Source of the DNA: Primulina eburnea
Lineage: Eukaryota > Streptophyta > Magnoliopsida > Lamiales > Gesneriaceae
NCBI RefSeq assembly: GCF_022965805.1
Contig: NC_133114.1
Coordinates: 4,112,261-4,176,260 of the forward strand
Length of the DNA: 64,000 bases
Direction: 5' to 3'
Position numbers and translations under genes: made by a program. A model generated the notes under the pieces. The model searched no databases. It had not been told where the DNA came from and saw only the letters and a list, made by a program, of their open reading frames with translations. This document shows positions 34,903 to 47,232 of the stretch, in pieces; position 1 is the stretch's first letter; each line of letters begins with the position of its first letter.

Positions 34903-36807
34903 TGTGGGGACTCGGATGCTAATCAAGTTCTTAATCATCTTTGGGACTAATTAATCAATTATAAAACAGGGTCTAAAATTTTTTTTTTTAAATGCGGAAC
35001 GTAGTGAAATTAAAACATATATACATATCAGTATATAAAATACAAGTCCTGTAATAAAACACATTTATTCAAACTAGGGTTTGACAACTACTATCAAGTG
35101 TTCAACCCTATCTCTAGTCCAAGTCCGGTGCCACCACTCTAATCACGATCTCTCTCTTCATCTTCTGGACCCTGATCCTGTCCCACCTGTTGTCAAGTAC
35201 ACATACAGACAAGACAACAGCCGGATAACTCCGGTGAGAATATACTCCCAGTATAAATCAATGAAACATGCAATCATATAAACAATATAAAGCATGTAAT
35301 CAGGTAACAGATATATGTAACAAAGTCTGAAACATAATCAATATCAAACTGTCAACAATACTCGTAACTACATCATTCAGACTAGACTCAATCCTAGTCT
35401 AGGGATCCCGATTCTAAAAGTTGGCATGCATATATCGACTAACAGTAATAGAAAAGACTCCAGTTCTATCCACGCCGATATGGTATCGATCAACAGTAAT
35501 AGAAAAGACTTCAGTTCTATTCACATCGATACGGTATCGATTACCAGTAATAGAGGAAGCTATTATTCTATCCACATCAATATAGTACCGATTAACAGTA
35601 ATAGAAGCAACTCTAATTCTATCCACATCGATATGACATCGATTAACAGTAATAGAAGAGCTACTAATCTATCCACATCGATACAATACTGATTAACAGT
35701 AATAGAAAAAGCCACCATCCTATCCACATCGATAGCCAAATATCCAGTGACAGTCTTTGGCACATCCGCCAATACACCATCTTATGACATCGTGCAATGT
35801 GCCCGTGGTGATCCCACCACTAACGGCACTTCTGTCATAAGATTACTCTTCTAATACCTGTAATCTATAACTCAAGAAAACAAGTATATCAATCAATCAA
35901 TGCAATAAAGTAAAGTATGTGATTTAGGGAAACCCAATTCTAAACCGACTCAAGTCCATCTCCCAATACCACATTGACTTATACCTTTCTTTCGTCGGTT
36001 TCTGGCTCAGTCGAAGTCCTGAACTCACAATCTGTCTGGTACTGACAATATCAATAATCTCATATCAATATACTAGTCAATTCCATAACAATCTGATCAA
36101 TCTGGATTTAATTCAAAATCAACGGTATAACGGTACAATTCCAATATCCCCGTCAATACCAATACACCAGATAACAGTTACAATCCATAACTCATATCCA
36201 ATACAATCCATAATCCCGCCACAATTCAAATATGTCCGGTATCAACCGATTATAATCAGAAATTCATAACAATTCCATAATCAGTCTATTTCTTAATCTG
36301 ACTTCGATTCTACGATGTCTAACATGTCAAGAACATCATATATGAATCATATTCAATTCTGACAATAGCATAATTTCAAAGCATGTCAAAACGTAGCAAA
36401 ACTTACGTCAAAGTGTAGCATACGCTGATAGGATTGCAATACTGAAGTCAGATTACAATTCAGACGGACGGATTTCGCACAATCTCGATCCTAAGATTCA
36501 AGAACCAAATTTGATAGCGTTTCCTCGATTTCCCGTTTTTCTATTCTTAACAAATGTATATATATATATATACACCTCGTACATGCATCCAGCCACCCGG
36601 CACATTTTCTGATTGCATGCCTCGCGCTCGGGCGGTAATAAATTACCGCTCGAGCGCGACCTCCTCTGTCCAACGCTCGGCGTACTACACCTTGGCGCTC
36701 GGGCGGTTAAAACCTACCGCCCGGGCGCCACACATTCTGCCCGAACATTTCCTATGGCGCATTGGCGCTCGGGCGGTCAAGAATCACCGCTCGGGCGCCA
36801 CACTCTC
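34903..36807 (-). repeat. 5' LTR of element 1, part 1 (interrupted at 36807)
   Basis: Matches 28043-29950 closely, including minisatellite, TATA run and hairpins. The match stops at CACTCTC (36807) and resumes at 44483, where the missing end of the LTR continues to GGGCATTACA. Confidence 0.93.
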
Positions 36808-38471
36808 TGTGGGGACCCGGACGCTAATCAAGTTCTTAATCATAATTGGGACTAATTAATCAATTAAAAACAGGGTCTAATTTTTTTTTTCTTTTTAAAA
36901 TGCGGAACGTAGTGAAATCAAACCATATATACATATCAGTATATAAAATACAAGTCCTGTATTACAAACATTTATTCAAACTAGGGTTTGACAACTACTA
37001 TCAAGTGTTCAACCCCATCTCTAGTCCAAGTCCCGTGCCACCACTCTAATCACGATCTCTCTCTTCATCTCCTGGACCCTGATCCTGTCCCACCTGTTGT
37101 CAAGTACACATACAGACAAGACAACAGCCGGATAAACCGGTGAGAATATACTCCCAGTATAAATCAACGAAACATGCAATCATATAAACAATATAAAGCA
37201 TGTAATCAGGTAACAGATATATGTAACAAAGTCTGAAACATAATCAATATCAAACTGTCGACAATACTCGTAGCTACATCATTCAGACTAGACTCAATCC
37301 TAGTCTAGGGATCCCGATTCCAGAAGTTGGCATGCATATATCGACTAACAGTAATAGAAAAGACTCCAGTTCTATCCACGCCGATATGGTATCGATCAAC
37401 AATAATAGAAAAGACTCCAGTTCTATTCATATCGATACGGTATCGATTACCAGTAATAGAGGAAGCTATTATTCTATCCACATCAATATAGTACCGATTC
37501 ACAGTAATAGAAGCAACTCTAATTCTATCCACATCGATATGACATCGATTAACAGTAATAGAAGAGCTACTAATCTATCCACATCGATACAATACTGATT
37601 AACAGTAATAGAAAAAGCCACCATCCTATCCACATCGATAGCCAAACATCCAGTGACAGTCTTTGGCACAACCGCCAATACACAATCTTATGACATCGTG
37701 CAATGTGCCCGTGGTGATCCCACCACTAACGGCACTTCTGTCATAAGACTACTCGTCTAACACCTGCTGTCTAAAATCAAGAGAACAAGTATATCAATCA
37801 ACTCAATGCAAATATCAATGCAATAAAGTAAAGTATGTGATTTAGGGAAACCCAAGTCTAAACTGACTCAAGTCCATCTCCCAATATCACATTGACTTAT
37901 ACCTTTCTTTCGTCGGTTTCTGGCTCAGTCAAAGTCCTTAACTCACAATCTGTCTGGTACTGACAATATCAATAATCTCATATCAATATACGAGTCAATT
38001 CCATAACAATCTGATCAATCTGAATTTAATTCAAAATCAACGGTATAACGGTACAATTTTAATATCCCCGTCACTACCAATTCACCAGATAACAGTTAAA
38101 ATCTATAACTCATATCCAATACAATCCGTAATCCCGTCACAATTCAAATCTGTCCAGTATAAATCAATATACTCCAGAAAATTCATAACAATTCCATAAT
38201 CAGTCTGTTTCTTAATCTGACTTCGATTCTACGATGTCTAACATGTCAAGAACATCATATATGAGTTCCATTCAATTCTGACGATATCATAATTTTAAAT
38301 GATACCAGAAATCAATAAAACTTACGTCCAGTAATAGCTGTCGACTAGAGGAATACCGTACTACGTCTGGATTTAATTTCTGATAACCAAATCAAATTTT
38401 CGATCGAAATGAAGTTGGGAGAATTTGCAGAGGAATTTCGTGTCTTTGTCTCTGAATTCGAAGTCAAATAC

Positions 38472-38485
38472 ATAAATATATATAT
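38472..38485 (-). promoter_or_regulatory. TATA box in U3 of element 2
   Basis: ATAAATATATATAT, repeated at 44205-44218 in the other LTR. The surrounding U3 differs completely from that of element 1. Confidence 0.45.
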
Positions 38486-38539
38486 CAACTTTGCATGAGA
38501 ATCAACGTGGCAACCTCTCCAAACTTTTGCCCATTTTCT

Positions 38540-38675
38540 AAAAATTTACGAAAATGCCATCCAATATTTACGAAAATGCCATTGACATCCCATAATTACG
38601 AAAATGCCATTGCCATCCCAAAATTACGAAAATGCCATCCAGCAATGTCATTCAATAATTACAAAAATGCCATCC
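38540..38675. repeat. ATTACGAAAATGCC short tandem array in U3
   Basis: About six degenerate units in this LTR but fewer in the other (44280-44375), so the array has changed length since insertion. Confidence 0.8.
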
Positions 38676-38775
38676 CATTTAAATTAAGTATTTTTCCACT
38701 TAATTACAAAAAAAAACCATCAATACGATTTTATTTTCGGGGTCTCACAACAATGATAACATCTCGGGTCTTACA

Positions 38776-41100
38776 ATTCTCCCCCTCTAAGACATGATTT
38801 CGTCCTCGAAATCACAGGTAATCACAACTCATATATCATGGTAATCATATCAGATACCAAATCGGATTGAAGAAGGAGATATATAACTACAATAACTTCG
38901 TATCAACGAAATCACTCGTGATAAAATCAATCTCAGAACAATGGCTATACAACATCCGTATATGCCAATCACCAGTTCATAACAAATCAGTATTGACATC
39001 TGCTACCAAATTTGTTAATCCTAGTCAAAAATATATTTAATCTTCGGCTTCAAATCCCAACAGTCATCGCTCGACGTTAGCATAGTTCATATCAATTTCC
39101 GAGCTATTCTTATTTTCTTCTGAATCAGTTTCATTTTCTTTATCAGATTTCTGATCTTATCAAATCCAATCTCAGGTATCACCGTAATATCATTCCCATA
39201 CGAAGGAAATCCGCAGTTCTCGTTGTACAATACCTCGACTAAAGCTATTTCGATATTCATCTGATAGCTATTATTGTACAATAATTCACAAGTGACAATG
39301 AATCATGTCAACTAGTGCTAAAATCCAGCACTATAGTTCCTGGGTATTCTCCAGTATCCGGATAGTTTACTCCTACTATCCTCCAATCTATAAATCATAG
39401 ATCAAAGTTCATGATATACATTCTGCCAAAAGTACAAAATCAAACGAAAATCACAGTCTGACATAATTAATTTTGGCATTTCATAAAATCTGTCTCCGTT
39501 TCTGACATAAATCCCCATCATCTGGTTATGTCTATACCTCTTCCTGTATAATATAACATATACAGATTTGAACAACCGTTCAATCACAATCACTATCTTG
39601 ACAAGATTGCCGTAGTGTCATCACACAATCCATAGAAATGTACTCCCATTTCTATTTAGAAATCAATAATCAAGATTAGTAATCTAAAAGTTTCTATCTT
39701 TTTGTCTTCATCTGTCAGCGATTTAGACATTTCAATACAAATTCTGATATAACTGATTTCATCTGTTTATATCAAACCTGTCTATTCGAATTATCACACA
39801 TTTCCTGTTACCAGAATAATACTGAATCTACTACGGTGTGCATCTGACAATACCTGTCATTTCAAATTCGAATATCTGATACAAACAAATCAGCTAATAA
39901 TATCAATTAATGAAAAATACCTACCTGGTATTCGGTTCTGACTATCAAAAATCAAGTTCTGAACAGTCTGATCAAACTTTTGAACTGCTTTAATCTTCAA
40001 AATCAGTTCTGACTCGACTGAACTGTATATAATCTCAACGGTTCATAACAATCGGTATCAAACACGGACTCAGAATGATAATAATATCGGATCAGATTCA
40101 AAATATCAATACACAATACTGATATAATAACTGCATAGAACGCAATTTCTGACATTTCGAAAATCCTGCCATATTCAATGTCATTCTCAGCCACTGATCA
40201 CGGTCTCACTGTGCTATAATCAGTTAGTATACTATCTTCAGATATCATAGACTCTGAATACAATCTGTTACAATCCCGATTCATATCCGAACAATTCTGT
40301 ATACAACAATCTCAGTTCCCAGAACACTCAATACCATTTCAACTGTTCAATTCAATCAATCATATGCTGCGAATATATCAAAATGTCATAGATAAACCGA
40401 GCATAAAATCATCAGAACACTTCCGAGTATAGGATTATCAACCCATAAACGGAACTGAAGTACTTTACAGAGAAACATATAATCAGATGTAACTCTAACT
40501 CTTCAGGCAATAAATCTTTCAACTGATATCTCAATTCTTTTAATTCATTCAATATTGTTTTATATAGAATTATAAAATAACACCAGTACCTGGTATAGAA
40601 TCAAGGCTGTAATCCATTTCCCTACTACAAAGCAAATCTAAAATCTAAATCTGCGAGACTATAGCAAATCTCCTGCTATCGACAAACCAGCTCCTGATAG
40701 GCTCAATTTCAGTAATCAACTGAATATATAAGGAATTACTCCATTCCTTTCAATAATCATCAAGTCATATAGTACGGATATCAAGGAATTCAAAATCGAG
40801 AATTCTTACCGTACCTTACTTATTCTTTGGCCATTTCAGGTCAGAATCTTACCATCTCCTGGCAAGAATCTATACTCACTCTGTACTTGTTATTATATAT
40901 CAATAATATAGTTAAAATCAAAAAACACAAGTACAACATCATCTAATTTCATCTCATTCTCATTTTACTGCAGTATATGATATTTACAGAATTCACTGAT
41001 AACAATCTTTTCCTCCAAAAGATTAAAACAAAACTCAATACTACAGTATACACAGACCCAACAGATACAACATATATCAATGTTGTTCATACAAAATCAT
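38776..41100 (-). pseudogene. Decayed pol of element 2
   Basis: Minus-strand shreds align by eye with element 1: NNSYQMNIEIALVEVLYNEN (39087-39281) with its integrase, and nucleotides near 39620-39660 with its CCATTTC..GGAATAG stretch. The RT motif region near 40380 is unreadable. Total length is about 2.3 kb against about 3.7 kb in element 1, so there are deletions as well. No frame longer than about 65 codons survives. Confidence 0.75.
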
Positions 41101-41174
41101 GTATATAATGTATGAATACTTCACAATACATTTTCAACATAATCATAAAAGAACAGTTACATGTTACAATCTCA

Positions 41175-42086
41175 TCAAGTCTGTCCTGGGTCTGTCTCCT
41201 GGTCTTTACAACCAGATGGTTCTGCTCCATAAGATCTCCGGAAGCTTTTCTGCGGACACACTCTAGCAAAATGTCCTTGCTGTTTACAAATGCGGCAGTT
41301 GCCAAACACTCCTCGGCACTGTTCTGTGGAATGTCTTCCCCCGCAATTTCTGCAATAAATGCCAGTATAACTCGGACTAGAACCGCTAGAGCTAGATGAA
41401 CCGCTCCCAAATTTCTTGAATTGCTTCTTTTGAACTTTCAACATCTCTTTCTTTCCTCCACTACCGCTGCCAATCTCGATTCTGGAAGGCAGTTGTTGTG
41501 GTATCGGTGTTAGAAGAACATATGAAGCTTCTTTTTGTCTCATTAGAACGGTTTCTGCTCTTCTGGCTCGATTCAGAGTATCAGCAAAATTACTCGGTTG
41601 TTTCACAGTTACCAAGGTGCGTATTTCTGGATTCAAGCCCTTGATAAACTGATCAGCTACAGCTGTATCATTTCTAGCCACTTGCAGACCAAACTGTAAC
41701 AAGGTAAAGAAATGGGCCAAATATTCATCAATCCTCAATGGACCCTGCCTCAAATTTGCAAATTCTGCTCTTTTATCCTCTCGATATGATAAAGGTACAA
41801 ACCTTTGATAAAATTCAACCTTGAAAAATTTCCACGTAATCGTGAAACCACGCTGTACTATGGCTTCCCGGTTTACCAGCCACCAACTCCTAGCTACTTC
41901 CCTTAGTTGATTCCCAACCAGTTTAATTCTGCACTCGTCTGTGAATCCCAGAAATTCAAACAGCATTTCGATCTCCTCCAGCCAAGTCTCACAATCAGCT
42001 GGTGTCTCAACACCCCTCAAAATCGGTGGTTGGAATGACTGAAATCTTATTATCTGTGTTTCCATCAGAGTTTCAGACACATCCAT
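41175..42086 (-). CDS. Gag of element 2, 303 codons open, two zinc knuckles
   Basis: Open from MDVSETLMETQIIRFQSF to TGA. The capsid region has FEFLGFTDECRIKLVGNQLR and FKVEFYQRFVPLSYREDKRA, then a Gly/Ser-rich linker and knuckles CRNCGGRHSTEQC and CRICKQQGHFARVC, both with full ligands. The position matching the ATG of element 1 gag (42134) is ATT here, so translation would have to use the internal Met at 42086. The protein is perhaps 55 percent identical by eye to element 1 gag. It could package the element RNA. Confidence 0.8.
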   Translation of the reverse strand: MDVSETLMETQIIRFQSFQPPILRGVETPADCETWLEEIEMLFEFLGFTDECRIKLVGNQLREVARSWWLVNREAIVQRGFTITWKFFKVEFYQRFVPLSYREDKRAEFANLRQGPLRIDEYLAHFFTLLQFGLQVARNDTAVADQFIKGLNPEIRTLVTVKQPSNFADTLNRARRAETVLMRQKEASYVLLTPIPQQLPSRIEIGSGSGGKKEMLKVQKKQFKKFGSGSSSSSGSSPSYTGIYCRNCGGRHSTEQCRGVFGNCRICKQQGHFARVCPQKSFRRSYGAEPSGCKDQETDPGQT

Positions 42087-42522
42087 CTGATCATACGATG
42101 TACTACCCCGTTCTGGAATTCGTCTAGGAGGAATATCTGATAATCACAGGTATTAGTAATAACAGGAGACAAATCCGTCTCACTCCCAATCCTGATCAGC
42201 TTACCTCTGATCAAGAATTGGTTCTGATCCCGTTTCATATAATACATATTACCAAATCATCTCCGATATCCAGGTAACATGTAGTTTAATACACAGTAAC
42301 AACATACTGAAATCTTAGCAGATACAGTGTTATTTCAACATTATATGCATCTCTATGCCATATAAATCTAGGCAATAAAACATAATATCATGCTAGCATA
42401 CATATAAATCATCAGTATATGAAATCACATGCTAGCAATCACACGCAGGGAAAGAAAACTCAATCTACCCCGCTCATTAACTTTTATCTCAGTGCTAAGG
42501 AACCTACAATTCAAGGACCTAC

Positions 42523-42534
42523 AGCTCTGATACC
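42523..42534 (-). other. Primer binding site of element 2
   Basis: TGGTATCAGAGC on the minus strand, followed by the LTR start at 42541. Confidence 0.88.
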
Positions 42535-42540
42535 ACCTGT

Positions 42541-44477
42541 TGTGGGGACCCGGACGCTAATCAAGTTCTTAATCATAATTGGGACTAATTAATCAATTAA
42601 AAACAGGGTCTAATTTTTTTTTTCTTTTTAAAATGCGGAACATAGTGAAATCAAACCATATATACATATCAGTATATAAAATACAAGTCCTGTATTATAA
42701 ACATTTATTCAAACTAGGGTTTGACAACTACTATCAAGTGTTCAACCCTATCTCTAGTCCAAGTCCCGTGCCACCACTCTAATCACGATCTCTCTCTTCA
42801 TCTCCTGGACCCTGATCCTGTCCCACCTGTTGTCAAGTACACATACAGACAAGACAACAGCCGGATAAACCGGTGAGAATATACTCCCAGTATAAATCAA
42901 CGAAACATGCAATCATATAAACGATATAAAGCATGTAATCAGGTAACAGATATATGTAACAAAGTCTGAAACATAATCAATATCAAACTGTCGGCAATAC
43001 TCGTAGCTACATCATTCAGACTAGACTCAATCCTATTCTAGGGATCCCGATTCCAGAAGTTGGCATGCATATAACGACTAACAGTAACAGAAAAGACTCC
43101 AGTTCTATCCACGCCGATATGGTATCGATCAACAGTAATAGAAAGGACTCCAGTTCTATTCTCATCGATACGGTATCGATTACCAGTAATAGAGGAAGCT
43201 ATTATTCTATCCACATCAATATAGTACCGATTAACAGTAATAGAAGCAACTCTAATTCTATCCACATCGATATGACATCGATTAACAGTAATAGAAGAGC
43301 TACTAATCTATCCACATCGATACAATACTGCTTAACAGTAATAGAAAAAGCCACCATCCTATCCACATCGATAGCCAAACATCCAGTGACAGTCTTTGGC
43401 ACAACCGCCAATACACAATCTTATGACATCGTGCAATGTGCCCGTGGTGATCCCACCACTAACGGCACTTCTGTCATAAGACTACTCGTCTAACACCTGC
43501 TGTCTAAAATCAAGAGAACAAGTATATCAATCAACTCAATGCAAATATCAATGCAATAAAGTAAAGTATGTGATTTAGGGAAACCCAAGTCTAAACTGAC
43601 TCAAGTCCATCTCCCAATACCACATTGACTTATACCTTTCTTTCGTCGGTTTCTGGCTCAGTCAAAGTCCTGAACTCACAATCTGTCTGGTACTGACAAT
43701 ATCAATAATCTCATATCAATATACGAGTCAATTCCATAACAATCTGATCAATCTGGATTTAATTCAAAATCAACGGTATAACGGTACAATTTTAATATCC
43801 CCGTCACTACCAATTCACCAGATAACAGTTAAAATCTATAACTCATATCCAATACAATCCGTAATCCCGTCACAATTCAAATCTGTCCAGTATAAATCAA
43901 TATACTCCAAAAAATTCATAACAATTCCATAATCAGTCTGTTTCTTAATCTGACTTCGATTCTACGATGTCTAACATGTCAAGAACATCATATATGAGTT
44001 CCATTCAATTCTGACGATATCATAATTTTAAATGATACCAGAAATCAATAAAACTTACGTCCAGTAATAGCTGTCGACTAGAGGAATACCGTACTACGTC
44101 CGGATTTAATTTCTGATAACCAAATCAAATTTTCGATCGAAATGAAGTTGGGAGACTTTGCAGAGGAATTTCGTGTCTTTGTCTCTGAATTCGAAGTCAA
44201 ATACATAAATATATATATCAACTTTGCATGAGAATCAACGTGGCAACCTCTCCAAATTTTTGCCCATTTTCTAAAAATTTACGAAAATGCCATCCAATAT
44301 TTACGAAAATGCCATTGCCATCCCATAATTACGAAAATGCCATTGCCATCCCATAATTACGAAAATGCCATCCCATTTAAATTAAGTATTTTTCCACTTA
44401 ATTACAAAAAAAAAAAAACCATCAATACGATTTTATTTTCGGGGTCTCACAACAATGATAACATCTCGGGTCTTACA
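42541..44477 (-). repeat. 5' LTR of element 2
   Basis: Near-identical partner of 36808-38775, 1937 bp, ends GGGTCTTACA. Minisatellite at about 43080-43385. Confidence 0.92.
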
Positions 44478-44482
44478 CTCTC

Positions 44483-44604
44483 TGCCCACTTTCTCAAATT
44501 TCACATGTACTCTTATTTCGTGTCCCGATTAATCCTTTCATAATCATATCAAATTTATAACTCAATAATTACAGATTACTAGGATTAAATTTCCGGGCAT
44601 TACA
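44483..44604 (-). repeat. 5' LTR of element 1, part 2
   Basis: TGCCCACTTTCTC...GGGCATTACA equals 29949-30070 apart from several substitutions. Directly followed by the ATTAG duplication. Confidence 0.92.
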
Positions 44605-44609
44605 ATTAG

Positions 44610-45236
44610 GTAAGTCCATACCAAAAATTGATCACAAAATTTATCTAGTTGTTTTTTCTCTAGTAAATTCTTTCTTTTAATTTGATTATTTAATTTTAAT
44701 TCATTACATAGAGCTAAACCCTCTTGAATACAAGTATTTATTAAATTTTCATAAGTATAATTATCATATGGAATATTTATATCATCCTTTCTTAAAACTT
44801 TTCTAACCCTTTCAGCAAATAAGAAAGGTAAGCCATCTATAAATTTGGCTTTCCAAAGACTATTATTACAGTCTGGAATCTCATATATTCTAGATAAGAA
44901 AGTATCTTTATACCATCTAAAATCAGTAAGTGTTTTACATTTTAGATTACTTAATAAAGTTCTAATTTGTTCACTATTATCAGTGAATTTTCCAGTAAAG
45001 TGCTCAATCATAGTCATTATTAATGAATAAACTACATTTTCTGATTGAATATTATTCTCCAATTTTATTGAATTAAAAATTTCATCTTTATGAGAATAAT
45101 GTAAATAATTATCCCACCAACCTTTAAGTTGGCCAGTAAATCCTGCTATTCTCATTTTAGCAATATTTTTGTCAGTATTACTTGAAGTTTTACACACAGT
45201 GCTATACATAAGCATTCTGTGAGCAGTATTATAAAT
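44610..45236 (-). pseudogene. Coat-protein-like core of the pararetrovirus-like block
   Basis: The frame contains GFTGQLKGWWDNYLHYSHKD and KFIDGLPFLFAERVRKVLRK, an alpha-helical capsid-like domain of gag/caulimovirid coat type. A TAG at 45237-45239 separates it from the N-terminal part in the same frame. On the left it runs into the gypsy LTR at 44604. Confidence 0.68.
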
Positions 45237-46118
45237 CTACTTATCACTAAAACCATCAATATTCCACTCATAAATACTTTTTCCATTATAACTATTGGAA
45301 AAGGTATATTCTTGTTCTTCAAGAAGAACATCCATAGGAGTGGGTCTATCATAATAATATCTATGTTGGGTAGGTCTATCTGCCCATTTAATTTTATTAA
45401 TTTCTTCATCAAAAGAATTATTAATGTTTTCAAACTCTTCATTAAGAGTATTTAAATTAAGATTTTTAAATTTTTCTTCTAATAATTTTTCTATATCAGA
45501 AACAGAAAATTTAAATTTAAAATCTTTTATATCAGGAGGGGATTGAATAGAAGAAGTAGCAATAGAGACAATATTAGTTTCTGGTTCTTGTATATGAACA
45601 TCTGGTTTAATCTGATTGATAGCTAAAATAATTTTATCAATCCGATCTTTTAGAGAATTTATCTCTTCTCCTATTATTGTAAGATATAAATTTGTATAAT
45701 TTTGTTTTTCAATTATCTGATTAATATGTTTAACAGTTATTTGTAACATATCATTTTCAAATAATTTTGAAAAAGTAGTAAAATTTAAAATTTTATTATT
45801 CTTCTCTATAATAAAAGATTGTTGAGGAGGGTAAACAGATTTTTGAATCTGACCCGAAGAAAGTTTATAATTTCTTTCAAGTATAGAGATATAATCTATA
45901 ATAAATGTTTTAAAAAACCAAGGAACAAAATGAATTAATTTATTCTGGTTTTCACAATATTTATAAAATTCTGAAATAATAAATTCAAATTCTTCTTCAG
46001 AGAAACTTTTAAAATACCAATCTCTGAAAGATTCCCATCTGGGTAAGTAAAATTCTGCATTAATTTTGGCTCTAGCAATAGAACCCTTAGTAAAATCAAT
46101 TTTTGATTTACTATCCAT
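45237..46118 (-). pseudogene. N-terminal part of the coat-protein-like ORF
   Basis: 293 codons from MDSKSKIDFTKGSIARAKIN, helical and Lys/Glu/Asn-rich, with a predicted coiled-coil near IIGEEINSLKDRIDKI. Its ATG overlaps the stop of the movement-protein ORF (TAATG), a stop-start coupling typical of compact viral genomes. It ends at TAG 45237. Confidence 0.68.
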
Positions 46119-47179
46119 TAAATACTAAAATTCATTTCTGAAACAGTATCAGTTTCTTTAACTTTTTGAAAGTTACTTTTATTAACAATATTATTTTGAT
46201 TTATAATTAAATCATCTACTGTATCAGTAGATTCTAAATCTTCTCTTACTTGAGAAGTAGATGCTCTAGAAGTTTGTGGTATATATACCAAATAATCTAG
46301 AGGTGATATAAAGGAATGACTAGATCTTGATCTAGCATAAACAGAAGAGGGTAATAATCTTATTTGTTCATTATTAAACTGTATTTGAACAGATCCTTCA
46401 TTAGTTTGTATAACTTGTTGTAAATCCCTATTTATTATAGGATTTCTAGGAACAGCTTGTTCAATTATCCAGTTTTCTGGAAATTCAATTTCTTCCCATT
46501 TTATAGATCTATGAGTTGTAATATTAGATATATTAATATTAGTTTCTATAAGAATAGTTTCATTTAATTTTTTATCTATTCTTTTACACATAGGATTCAG
46601 TGTAAATAATGGTTTATAATAAATACGATAACAGATACATATAACTTCTGTACCAGGAGTATAATTATAACCATGAGTTTTAACATTTAATGTTAAAGAA
46701 TTTAATATATTAATATCAGACAAAGATAAAGATAAAGATAAATTAGGATAAACATCAAAATATACTGGACCATGTGCCAGACTAGATTGAATTATTCCCA
46801 TAAGGGATTGCTTCCAATTTAAATTTCTACCATCTCTTAAAGCTGCTATGAAGCTTTCTGGTAAACCTTCTAAAGTTAAAGGTCTAAAGGCTATTTGTAT
46901 TAAACCTATATGAATAAATTTATAATTCTTCCTATAAGGTAAAATATCTTTATTATTCAATAATCTAATAACCATTTCTTCATTATGAAGAGGTACCTAA
47001 GATTCTGTAGTTTTAACTACTTGTTTAAAACCAATTTTTTCAAAAGTTCCTAACTTATAGATCATTTTAGATTCTATTTTAGGAATAGTCCATTTATTCA
47101 ATAAATCTAAATTTTCAGTTAAATCATATTCTTCATTTAAACTGTTTTGAACAGTTTCTTTTGAACTGAAAATATTCAT
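46118..47179 (-). pseudogene. Movement-protein-like ORF (30K superfamily) of the pararetrovirus-like block
   Basis: One frame from MNIFSSKETVQNSL at 47179, with an in-frame TAG at 46997-46999, to TAA at 46118. The core has HIGLIQIAFRPLTLEGLPES, LSLSDINILNSLTLNVKTHG and a conserved-looking beta region, followed by a Ser/Asn-rich tail. The arrangement suits the cell-to-cell movement proteins of Caulimoviridae (MP family). It lies just after the primer site, as first gene. Apart from the one stop it is well kept. Confidence 0.7.
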
Positions 47180-47219
47180 TTGAATAAATGTGCTAAATTA
47201 TTAACCAGACTATTTCCAT

Positions 47220-47232
47220 GGCTCTGATACCA
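47220..47232 (-). other. tRNA-Met(i) primer site of the pararetrovirus-like block
   Basis: The minus strand reads TGGTATCAGAGCC followed by ATGG, the sequence at which caulimovirid genomes are conventionally opened. Confidence 0.8.

Larger units (their letters stand above)
36808..38775 (-). repeat. 3' LTR of element 2
   Basis: TGTGGGGACC...GGGTCTTACA. About the first 1480 bp are nearly the same as element 1 LTRs, including the 51-bp minisatellite at about 37345-37645. From about 38285 to the end (U3) it is unrelated and has repeated ATTACGAAAATGCC at 38540-38670. Confidence 0.92.
36808..44477 (-). mobile_element. Gypsy element 2: gag-bearing, pol-decayed element nested in the LTR of element 1
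   Basis: Perfect target duplication CTCTC at 36803-36807 and 44478-44482. LTRs are 36808-38775 and 42541-44477, differing by roughly 22 substitutions plus an indel in an ATTACGAAAATGCC array. The internal 3.8 kb keeps a 303-codon open gag but only shattered pol traces. It must be younger than element 1. This pattern fits a non-autonomous TR-GAG-like element mobilised in trans. Confidence 0.92.
28043..44604 (-). mobile_element. Gypsy element 1 (Tekay/Del-like chromovirus), contains nested element 2
   Basis: Perfect 5-bp target duplication ATTAG at 28038-28042 and 44605-44609. The 3' LTR is 28043-30070; the 5' LTR is 34903-36807 plus 44483-44604, split by element 2. Internal pol is nearly intact: two in-frame stops in gag, one frameshift near 32880 in RT and one stop at 32035. 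By hand count the LTRs differ at roughly 16 sites in 1.9 kb, so the insertion is young. The reading direction is right to left. Confidence 0.93.
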
